Below, one piece after another: positions 36,501 through 48,500 of a stretch of 64,000 nucleotides of DNA. The stretch comes from Eutreptiella sp. 'Long Island Sound 2002' (taxonomy: Eukaryota; Euglenozoa; Euglenophyceae; Eutreptiales; Eutreptiaceae), in assembly GCA_964036045.1 (NCBI GenBank), contig OZ038384.1:51374843-51438842 (forward strand). The letters run 5' to 3'. The notes beneath the pieces were generated by a model that was given only the letters and a program-made list of their open reading frames with translations, did no database searches and was not told the DNA's origin. Both the position numbers and the translations under genes were made by a program. Each line of letters starts with the position of its first letter. Positions within the stretch are counted from its first letter, which is position 1.

Positions 36501-39500
36501 TACAAGGTGACAGCGACATTGCAGGCTCATCTGCGGACGACACGGCATGCCGTTCCAACTACCCTTACGTGCAATACGATGGGGCCCCTTGGCAGTCTCC
36601 TGTGCCTCAGCTCAGTGTTGGTGGCTCAATTTCTCTGCAGTGTGGCATGTGTACTATCCGCCTTGCAAGGTTGGGTACTGGCACAACACAACCAGAAAAC
36701 GAGGGTGCCACAGGGATGATGCACTTAGGCAAGCTTACACTTGAACGTGACACTGAGTGCCCAACACAGGGCACTTGTAAGGCAACGTGACAGTGCCTTC
36801 GCAGAGATCGGCCAACATCATGGCAATGACTACTGGAATTGAATGTCGCAATGGCTGTGGCTGGGGAAGTAACAGTCAGCGGTATCTGTAGGCCTTGCAA
36901 TGACAGTGCAGGGACAGGGCGAACATTGGTGTTTGCACTCAATGCAGCGGTGCGGTTGCACATGCCTCCGGACGGTATTGCAATTACGTACCTCTGCCTT
37001 CACCCTTGACTTCGATGCACTGGAAATGGGCATTCCGGATGACATTGCCCTCAAAGATGGGATTGCCATGCGACTGCACCACGACAACATGATGTGAATC
37101 GTGGATCATGTTATCCGTGAAGTGGCCGAGTCCTCGATCCTCTACAACAACACATGCTCCATCCCTGCAATGGATGAAAAAAGAGCAGAATAAGTGCAGG
37201 AATGAGCAACCCCCCCTATCATTGTCTTGCCTTCCTGGTGCAGTGACAATGCTGATGCAGGTTCGTATCAATCACCAGTTGCCCGCAGGGGGCAACGTTT
37301 TTCGTTCGAAGCGCACTGTAGGGAACTCTTGTGCGCCTCTCGAAACCCGCTTCTCAGGTGTGAAAGATGTGACGTTGTTAATCAACCGACGTCCATTGAC
37401 GAGGCCATCGAAGGGTGCCACGCTTGCGTAGGACACTCTTTTGTTGGTCTCAAAACAAACACTATATCTCCAGTCAGCACGCGCAAACCACGCGGTAAGT
37501 GCATCCACATTGTACAGAAACTTCTGGAGGAAAGCGTAGCTCGATTGTGGAAATAAGCATAATTTGCTTTTTTTTTTTGGCGTAAATCGCGTAACTTTTT
37601 TTTTGGCGTAAATCGGGTTTTTTTTGGCGGTAATTTTTTTTTTTTGGTGTAAGTCGCGTATGGGGGAAAAAACCCCTTTGATCCAAAAAAAATGGCGGGG
37701 AAACACAAGAACCACCCAACAACCGCCATTGCTACCGGAGGAGGTGAAGCATATAGCCCCCACGGACATTTTGGGTACCTCCGGCACAGGTAAAGCAATG
37801 AAGCCGTGGCGTGAAGGGTGGCCTTTATACTCATCGCTGGCAGATGGCAGAAATAACGTGGAGCACACTCATCATGACCGCAAACAAAAAATGCAATTTG
37901 CCCTTCGGCCTTTGGCAAGCGGTATCAAAATGACGAGATTGCTGCCGGCGCCACCGGCTACGAAGCTCAAGCCAGCGAAACCACCTGAGTCCGGTCACCT
38001 CGGGCCAACTACATTCTTCGCATGCAACCATGATGGCGTGGGGCCAACCACAAGAAGTCGGCAAACACACGCTTGTGGATCAAATCAGACTTTGTGTCCA
38101 ATGCCTTCGGCTTTGCACGCGGATTCGTGTTCCACGCACAAGCGTTACGGATGTCCTTCGCAAGCAACTCTTCCGACTCTCGAATAAATTGTTTGTCATT
38201 CACCAACCGACCCTCTGCGCCCTTTGGGTACGCCTCGGGCACCTCAAAAAGCTTCCCACGGATGAACACGTATGGACGGGCATCATCACTTGTGGGGGGG
38301 TTAAAAGAGGAGGTGGACTGCGGGGTCTATGGAGGGGCCTCAACATTGCCCTTCACTTACTTTCCATCTTGGGGCACGTCCTCAGAGTTGGAGGCCGGAA
38401 GGCAGGAGATTCTCCGACTTTTGGCTCCGAGGAGGAGGCAGCAACGTTGCCCTCGGGTTCCGAAGAAGGATCCTCTTCATCAAAAAGGAGGGGGGAAGTA
38501 GATGGTGGCGGGGACTCAGAGTTGGAGGCTAGAGCACGAGGAGATTCTCTAGGCTTCCAGCAAGTCACCTCCTCCTCCCACCCATTCTCCGGGATGGTGC
38601 CGGGGACTCGGACGGATCGATCTGCATTGATGATGCGCAGTGCTTCCTTGATGAATCCTTTCGGCAAAGGTGTAACAACAACATCGTCCAGGCTTCCCCT
38701 TTGGTTGGCCATCTCATCACAAAGATGCAGCGGTTGATAGCCACATGACCAACCATCCTCTTGAAAACCCAAAGCCTGAGCATGTGCGGCAACACCCTTT
38801 GACTGGAGGCGTCTCAACATTGGCCGGACCAAAGAATTACCACAAAGTGGCTCCCAAATGTGGACTTTGAAGGCCCATATTGGGACTTTGCAGTCGATGG
38901 CACAAAGAAACCAATGGAGCCCTTCGCGATCGTCACTATTAACAATAAATATGTGGCGCTGCCTCCAAGCCAAACCAACGGTTGTATGGTTGTGGCCCTT
39001 ACTGTCTTCGTACTTTCTCATCATCTTCAGGCGGGACGTAATGTATGTCACCGCCATAGTTCATGCTCGTGGCTCCTCGACCTCATTGTGGTACGGCTTG
39101 TCGTTCAACCACGCAAGAATGTCCTTGTTGCTTAACCAATATCCCACAACGAGAGGCTTGGTTTCATCGACTGGAGCCGTTTTCCACTTGCGGTACAACC
39201 ACGCATCCTCATTAGGAGGGATGTGGCCTCGCATCGGGCACTCCACTGTGGTCAAGCAAAAACCACAGCCTTCGTAGTGCATGCACCACAGGTACACTTT
39301 TCGCTCGCACCGCCCACAAGTCCAAGGGGGGCGGAAAAGGTTCAATCGGTGCGACATCTTTCTATGTAGGGCGGAGTCGCCTTTGGAGGGCACTGCCACA
39401 ACATCCTTGGACGCATTTGATGTTGCACCATGCGTACTAGATCGTGGACCTCGTTGTTTCAGGCCCTTGTTGTGGGCTTTCTTTGAGGAAGACTGTTTTG

Positions 39501-42500
39501 GTGGTTCTTCCCGTGCAGTGACCAAGCGTTCCACACGTCCGAACTGGGAGGGTTGTTGAGCAGTCAATTCCCAGGAGTACTGGGTGAGAATCTTGAGGCC
39601 TGGAACATTCACAATGTGCCACAAAGGACGCCTTCACACATGGCATACATCCTGTATGTTGGGCAAGTGCAACGCTCTGTGTTGACCCGGTGGATTGACA
39701 TGAAGGCAACAAAATTGTTCCATTGCAACGATTTGCCTGTCTCTATCTTTCGCAATGTGTTATTCCACGACGCCACTGCCGCGGCATCAACAAGAGGGTA
39801 TGTCCTCACCCGCTTGCCGTTGCGTCCCGTTTTTTTTGGACTTCTCCCCTTGATGAAAAAAGAGGGCATTTCTTGCATAAAAAAACATGGCAGCCTCATG
39901 AATGGCCTGACTTTCTTGCCGCATCGACATTTTTGGAAGCATGGCATGGCCCGTGAAAGCGTAAGAATGCTCACTGCAACATTTGCCGAGGTTAGGAATC
40001 CCATCGACAAGAAATTCTGCCAAAGTGGACATGCAATGCTCAGTTTCAAACTTCAGCATATTGACACTAGGCTCGGAGGGCGTGGCAGCCGGGATGCCCG
40101 GGGGTGAGGCACCACTGAACCAATATGTGCGCTAGTCAATGTACTCCTTCTGCAAATAAGCAATGAATTTGGGGAAGGCAGAATACTGTGCACGCAGTGC
40201 GGCCCATCCCACCGCAAACACTGCCAAACACCACGCCAGGATAGCGTCTTGAGGCACTTGCGGAGTTCAGCCCGAACGGTTTTTTCTGCAACTAAAGCCC
40301 TAAGCTTAGCTGTAAGATTACCGATGACATGAAACAGGCATTGCAACGAGGCTTTGAGCCCTGGCCATATCTTCTTGGCCCATGAGCCAATGCCTGTGTC
40401 CCCATCACTCATCACGTAATCAGCGTCCCAATCGAAGTCCGGATACATGTGTTCCATGGCCTCTTTCACCTTCCGCAAAAAAAAATCGCAATGCAACTTT
40501 GTTCTCCGTACCAACCACGGTCACGGCAATTATCACCATGGTTTGGGCCGTAGTTAGGGTACACAGTAGCAGGCTTCGGTTCTTTTCAGATATGGTCTCC
40601 CCTGTACCATCAACGGCGATCCAAATCGGTCGACCGCTCTTTTTGGCCTTTGCTGCATGGAATCATGCTGCACGAAGCCACCGCGAAGTACTAAACACAA
40701 TGCATAACTGATCCGGATTCTTCATCGTGTATCCGAGTAGCAGTATGGTACTGTCCGTGGTGTCCTTTGTTGCATGCGGGGGGGTGTTCTGCAACAACTC
40801 GTACATCAGTGCACGTGTCTTCCATGAACACGCACCGAAGCGCTTCCGCTTGACCTTCGTGATGTGCGCACTCACCAACCGCGGAGACGACGTCGAGTAA
40901 ATTGCCGACAATTGCCTGTATCACACAAGTCGCGGGCGATCCAGGAAGGTTTGTATTTTGACCGAAAATAAGCCTCCGCAACCTTCTCCGTCACACCTCC
41001 TGCCAGCCAATCCCCTTGGGGCGGTATCTTGCCTTCCCACCCATGGTAGCAGCGGGTTGCGTTATATGACTCAAGAACCTCTGAGTGCAAAACACCACGT
41101 TGTTGACGGTCCGGCAGTGCAACAAGGCGCACACACATTGTGGCATCACATTTGGGCATCACATGTGGTCGAGCTTGGGGTGTGCAGGGTTCGTGGCCCA
41201 CCACACAACAAAATTCTTCGTGGAAGAGGCGTGCTTGCAGCGATACCCCTTTTTGCGCCAGTGCCCAAATGCCGCAGGCCCCGTGTCATGTTCCAAAGAA
41301 GGGGTAGGGCACTAGATCTGTAGCAAGCTAGATCTGTAGCAAGCTGATGACCTTGAATATCAACCCCCCAAAAACCTCCTCCTCATCCCTTTCCGCCGCC
41401 TTAATGCCCTTATCAGCCAAAGATTGATGCACATCCCGTTGGGTAGTGCGGAGAGTCTTGACAGCATGCTGCAGTGTGGGCTTCTTCGTGACAGAGTTTG
41501 TATCGGACATTGTGATTGTAAAAACGTCTGCAACCACTTGTCTAGCTCTGTCTGCCCTGCATTTGTGCCGCCGTCGTGTGAATCCACAGGTGCTATGGGC
41601 CATAGCACCTTATAATACACGGCCTTGGACCTTGCCCCTGATACATGTCTTACGTCCGGCTCGGCACCCTTCTTCTTTAGAAATGCGGCACAAGGGCCCT
41701 TGGTCTCGTTCGTGGCAGCCATCATGGCTTCTAATAATGGCTTTGAATGCACGAAGTCAGCTCGATCGCACGTGAAACGCAAGTTTTGTCTTGCCCAAAC
41801 TCCATGATGTGGATAGAAAAGATGAGATACACAATACATTGTACCAATGGCCGAAAAAATAGTTGGCACAGTACCACGAGGTGGATGGGCCCCGTCACAT
41901 GCCATGCAACATACAACGACACAAGAACTAGTACAACACTCTTGCAAACAAACCCCACTGCCATCTAACACACAACGGCACCAGTGTGGCCTTTTTGAGC
42001 TCCATTTCGGCGTTCGGGTTGATGTAAAAGGCCTGCCTTCAGCCGACAACAAGATGACCCTTGGCTACCTGTTGCCCCCTGCCGAGTCATCAATTTTCTA
42101 CGGCAACTACCACGCCATCCTCAAACACCATGGATTTTTGAATAAAGCACCGGCGGTCAATAGGGAATTACAAGGTGTCCATGTGCCATTCCCCTCGCCA
42201 AAGAGACGGCACACATGCATTGTGTACCTAACCATCCCATCACACCATGGCACACTTTTATAAGTGCGCATGAGTAAAGACAACTACTCACGGAGCGGCT
42301 TAGATATGTTATTTGCCATTCGTGGGCACCAACAAGTGTGGTCATAGCAACTCGGGGTGGTGGTCGCAGACCACAGCCCACATGGCTACATCACCTCTCC
42401 CCGCTTATACCACATGTGCAACACACAAACCTCGGCCAATTACAGGAGATGTAGAAGAAATGCTAATATAAAATGGGTACATCTGGCACCGACTCCTGTG

Positions 42501-45500
42501 CAAAGCAAAGGGGGGCACAACACCTCAAACCCAATGCTGCGATGACCCGTTACCCGCTAAACATGCTCAAGGCACCGTAGGATCCCTGTCCAACGGACAA
42601 AAAACAACATTACCTAGTCCTAGAACCCGACTCGAGGGGCCACGCAACAAAGCGTGGATTTAGAGTCACTAACCCCAACTCAAGGGGCCATGCAACAAGG
42701 CATGGATTGAGAGTCCCTAACCCCAACTCAAGGGGCCACACAACAAAGCGTGGATTGACGCTGCCTAACGCCAACTCAAGGAGCCATGCAATAATGCGTA
42801 GATTGAGAGTCCCAATCCACAACTGAAGGGGCCACACATCAAAGTGTGGATTGCGAATCCCTAACCACAACTGAAGGGGCCACACAACAAAGCGTGGATT
42901 GAGAGTCCCTAACCCCAACTCAGGGGGCCACGCAACAAAGCGTGGATTGCGAGTCCTGAACCCCAAACAAAGGGGCCAGACAACAAAGCGTGGATTGAGA
43001 ATCCTTAACCCCAACGCAAGGGGCCACGCAACAAAGCGTGGATTGCGAGTCCCTAACCCCAACTCAAAGGGCCACGCAACAAAGCGTGGATTGCGAGTCC
43101 CTAACCCCAACTCAAGGGGCCAAACAACGAAGCGTTGATTGCGCATCCCTAACCACAACTCAAAGGGCTATGCAACAAAGCGTGGATTGCGAGTCCCTAA
43201 CCCCAACTCAAGGGGCCACGCAACAAAGCGTAGATTGAGAGTCCCTAACCCCAACTCCAAGGGCCACGCAACAAAGGATGGATTGAGAATCCGTAACCCT
43301 AACTCAAGGGGCCACACAACAAAGGGTGAATTGAGAGTCCCTAACCCCAACTGAACCCTAGAGACCTACGCTAAATCCAATATGGTTAATTTTAATATTT
43401 CATACATGAAAAGGGTGTAAAAGGTATCTTGCCAAATATTAACACGTTAAACTAATTTTGGGTCGTTTGCACCTCTTTGCTTGTGCGCGTACCATGCCCA
43501 CTTGGAGTGTTTGGGTGGTCAAAGGGTGCACAACGGGTTGCTAGAAGGGTTGCATGGTCCTATAGGTGGTTATGTAGCCCCACACTTCCCTCTCCGGTCC
43601 CCCCACTCAACCTCCTTTTTCCCTTGTGTAGCTCTTGTTATGCCTTTCTCTCGGGACACCCTTCTCGAGCTTAATGTGACGCTCACGCGTTGGAGTGGGG
43701 CCAAGAGTTTGCGGGACCCTTTGGCCTCCCAACTCCCTGCTGATTGGGTGGCCTCATCCCCTTTGGCCAAGGCCCGGTGGCACGGGGCCACCGAGGGTGC
43801 CCAACTCCCGCTCATCCGCAACAAGCAAATTGAGGCCGTGAAGCAATATGCCTCCGTCCTCTTCCCGGCACCCGAATTGATCGGGTTACTTATGGACTTG
43901 AATGTCCCCAAGGGCGGCTTCCGGCATGGGTCGGAGTTCATGACCCGCCGGGGGGCCGCAAACACCGCCGCAACGGGCCTCCCATTCCCCCGGCCCATCC
44001 CTTCACGTGACCGCTTCATGGACACATGGAAGGAGTTGGTCAAGCCGCTTACGCAAGATCGACGCGTGTCCGTGGCGGATCCCCCCACCAGCGGCCGCTC
44101 TTGGCCGTTGCAATCATGGGCCGCCTACATCCAATTGCATCCACCCCCTGTGGACATCATCAATTGGAAGCCGCCCCTCAGTTTCCTCCTCCGTGGTGAT
44201 GCTTACCCGTGCGCCGGTGGAAGTTGGACCCAACTTTCCATTGGGCTCCTCAACCACGGCGCACGGGGCCGAACACCCGCCTACCTATGGGCCACATGCG
44301 GGGATAAAGACATGGCCGCGCTAGCGACAAGATGCTCCAAGAACCTGCAGGTCTACGGTCGTTTTGCTTCGCTTTCGTTTTTGCGGTAATTTCTCGAGGT
44401 TAATACTTAATATTTTGCAAAAATTAACGTCAACTGAAAAATTAATCTATTAATTACTCCATAGTTCTCGAAAAACTGATTCAAAAATTAATTCCCTTTT
44501 GTTCGTAGGTGTTACAGTCGGTCCACGACTCAAGAAATTCTGCTGGGGCACCAAGTGGGTGCCCGCTGGGTTGGTTGTCGGGGATGACCAACCCTTCGTG
44601 AGAAGCCTCATTGGCGTCTGCACATCGCCCATGGTGGGCTCGATTTACAATATGGGTGTGTGGTACAAGGTTGCGACGGCGTGGGTGAAGGCGGGGGTCC
44701 GCCGCACATTGGAGGGGGAGGCGGTGGCCCGTCCGCGCTATCAAGAGACGGGCCTCAGCTTGGAGAATGGGGGGTGCATAGGAGACCCGCACGCTGTGGT
44801 GGAGTGGTGCTTGGTCTTCCTATGCGTCCTCCATTGTTGAATGGCCATGGGCCGCCTCCAAGTGGCCTTCATTGAGGCCCGCCTAGGGGACCTTCCAAAG
44901 AACAACACCGGGGCCGTGCAACGCATGCTCTACCGGGCTCGCACCGGCGTCAGGTTGGGGGCCTCAGCATTGCCTGACGGAGAGGAGGCATGGGCGTTGT
45001 TCCTCGCATGGAAGGAACTCGGGCCACTGTTGGCCTACGCCCCAGAGGACGAGGCAAGCAGTGTTTGCCATGCGGGACCTGCTCCGGGACTTGTACTCGA
45101 ATACCCCATCGCGCGCCGACCCACGGGCCGTGGAGGCCAGCGGGCGTACCGCCTGCATTGTTTCAATGCCGCCTGCCAATCGAACTACCTCTTCTACTTG
45201 GAGGAGGATGTGACATTGGGAGTGGCTAATGCGGCGCGGCTTGGCGTCGTATTGGGCGCCGTGTGCGACGATGTCGTTGAGAGCCTCAACGCCATTCTCA
45301 AGCAGGCCTACAACGACCACACGGCTTGCGGGAGGGGGCGAGTGCCGGGGGCTACGGCATTACAACGGGAGGGGGAGGTGGTTTTGCCAGCGCGGCAGTG
45401 GTGGTTTTTAAAATTTGACCTTCCGTTACAATACCATGGGGGACCACATACGGCCCCATGCACTATGGCCAAACACATGGCTACCCAAAGCCCCCCGCCC

Positions 45501-48500
45501 TCCTTCTTTTCGTCCCGTTCCCTGGCTCTTGTTTCGCCACCTCATGGACCAAGAAATGTTGAAGTCCCTCTTGGGGGGCATGTTGAAAGCCCAAGAAGAC
45601 CGCCTGGTATACTTGTTGTCCTTGTTGTTGCTTTTTGGGCATTTTGGATTAACTTTTGCAGGTTAATACTAACACCGGCGACTTTTACTATGTAATATAT
45701 TAAAAACTGTGGGGTGTTCAAATATTAACCTCGCAAATACTATTCGCGAATGTGAATTTTCTTTTGTTTTTTTTCTGCATATGGGACAATTGGAGCAACG
45801 CCTCGCAGCAGCGGGAGCTCCAGCACCACCACCAGCTACACCGGCACCAGCAACACAAGCGGAAGTAGCTGGACAAGCTCCCCCACCACCGAGTCGAAGG
45901 GGAAGAGGAGTCCAGCGGCGACTCCTCTGACCGTCGGCGGGAGCCAGGGTGATAGCCAGGCCACTGGGGGGGGGGGGGGGGTGTCAAGGCGGACAACGGT
46001 GGGGAGGTGGTGGTAGACGAGGGGGGGGATGGGGTGGTGGACAGACCTTTGCTTAGCAACGGGGGGGGGGGGCGGGGGGTCCCTGTGGGGCTGCCTCAGG
46101 ACCAGACAGCCCACCCACCCACCCAAGCTGACCCACCCACCCACCCACCCACCCAGACACCCCCCTACCCCCCCTGTAGGGGGGTTGGGGTTCCTGTGCT
46201 GTAAGAATTAGCTGGTAACACAAAAACCCTGTGTATTTACCCAAAAAAAATTGTGTCATCCAGTCACTATGCCATCGTTGAATCATGGTACAGCGGATGC
46301 GGCAGATACCCTAGTGGTAGATCGCTTCACCGTCAACCTGGCAGAGCATCGGTTCGAACCCTGGTGGCTGCACACTGGGTAATTATGCCACTTGTTCCCA
46401 CTGTTCTCTCAGTGAAAATTGTATTCCCCTGCACAAACAAAGGCTGTCGGACCATTCTCTCGGACCATTCTCTCAGTACCCACCCACCCAACCACCCACC
46501 CACCCAGACCCTAACCGCACCCCCTAGGGGGGGGGGGGGTAGGCACTTTGGGCCAAATTGCCCCAAACCAAAATAACCGACCCACCCACAGGCCACAGAC
46601 CCACCCACCCACCCCACCCCCCCCTCCCCGTGGGGTAGGACTACCCTTAAGCAAAGGTCTGGTGGTGGAGGAGGGGGATGGGAGCGTGGTGGAGGCCACC
46701 ACCCGCAGCCCCCAAACTAACTCTCCCCCAGTGGCTCCTCAAAGCCTTGGGGCCCAGTTCTGCGGCCGCCCGCAAGGCCGCAATGGTGCCGTGGTCGGCA
46801 CAGGCCCTCCAAGAGGGCTGCGCAAACGATCGCTTGGCGGTGAATGCGGGCAGCATCTTCACCTCCGCCATGGCACCATCGCATTGCACGTGCATACTCT
46901 CCTTTGCAAGGATGCATTGTGTGGGCATTGTGGTGGCATGGACCACCGCTGCTCCCGTCTTGGTCCCCACACTACCAAACCACCCCTGGGCAAGGGTGTC
47001 CAGTTTCGGCATTGCAAACAGGACAAAGGTGCTAATACAAGAAAGGTGCCGTAGACAGGTTTCAAGACAGGGGGTTGTCCGTGGACAGGGGCTGCAGACA
47101 GGCTTCAAGATAGGCGGCTGTTGTAAGACAGGTGGCAAAAGACAGGGGGGGCTGTCGTCCAACAAACCCCCTGTCTTGTGCAAAGACACGGGCTGTAATG
47201 AAAAAAAATGGCCGAAACGCAAGCGCACAGTGCAACCACTTGTATATTCGGGCTCATTTCACCTGCCTGAGCGCACAGAAACCCGAAGATGATGTACAGG
47301 TGCGGGGTATGGGGTGCCAAAAATGTGCCGCGACAGGGGGGGGCGGTCGGCTTCATCCTATCTAGCTACACCTCAAAACCTTGGTCTCGGGCGCGTTGCA
47401 CACGCACATGACCCTTGACTGGGTCTTCCGCCGCCTCGTGCGGTGCCCAATTCGCCGGCACGGCGAAAACAAAGGCACCTGGCGGCGGGACAGCAAGCGA
47501 GAGGGCGCCTGGACCTGGCGCCCTGTCCCTGGCGAGCCCTTGAGCCCAGTGCCGGAGGGCATCAACGTGGGGTCGCTGAGCTCGCTCAACTTGTGCGGTG
47601 ACCCGCAAGGTGTGCGGTTCGGGACTCCACACTTCCACGTGGCACCCCGGCATGGGGTCACACTGTGATGGTGCTGCCAGTGGCGGCAGGGGAATGGGTC
47701 CAGTTTGCGGTCCAGTGGAGTGCTATGCCCCCCCCCCCCCCCCGGCACGCCCCGTGTACGACCCCGCCGCCCAGCACCAGTACGAGGGGTCGGGGTGCGG
47801 CACGTGGAACACCGCCACCGGGGTCACCAAGGCGGCCGTCCCTGCCGCAGCCCCCCCCCCCCCCTTCCCGCCCCCGCCGACATCATGGCAGATCCCGTGG
47901 AGGCCCTGACGGCCTCCACACACTTTTAGACAGTGATGGCGGTTGTCATGGCGCAGGGGGCGCCGACTGGTTTTGAGGTATGCGTGCATGTTTGGGAGTT
48001 AATATTTCCTCAGTTTTCGTTAATTTTTGTAGGTTGATATATAATTTTTAAATCGCCGGCGCAAAAATTAAAAGTGATAGTTAATATTAACCTCGAAATA
48101 GTAAAAAAGTCGGCCAAAAAATTAATTGTTCGGCTGCCTGTTTCGTGGCAGGACCGCGATCAGGCGTAAGAGGTGCCTCTAGGGCACCTGCACCACCTCC
48201 TCGCGGCCCACCCACCCTTGGGGTCGGCCATCTTGAGGGGGTTGAGGGATTGGGAGCAGGGGAGGGTCTACTCGGAGGTGTGGATGGGTGCGCGGAGTTA
48301 CAAGGTTGGGGAGTGGGGAAGGTTGGGGCAGACGGGGTACATTGGGGCGGAGGATGAGGGGATATGGGCAGCGATGCTGGGCGGTGATTGGGAGGATGAA
48401 GAAGCTGTGAAAGAGGAACCCCCCCCCCCCCCGCAAAGGCCGAACCACCATCCCCCAAACCCCGAGTCACCAAAATTGGTGACAAGAAAACCTCCAGATG

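Noticed and set aside
36607-36963. Further beta-helix exon between exons 7 and 8
   Set aside because: Exon 7 (phase 1 end) joins exon 8 (phase 1 start) directly and the coil length is normal.
42620-43356. CRISPR array
   Set aside because: The whole 48-bp unit repeats, with no unique spacers between repeats, and the window is eukaryotic.
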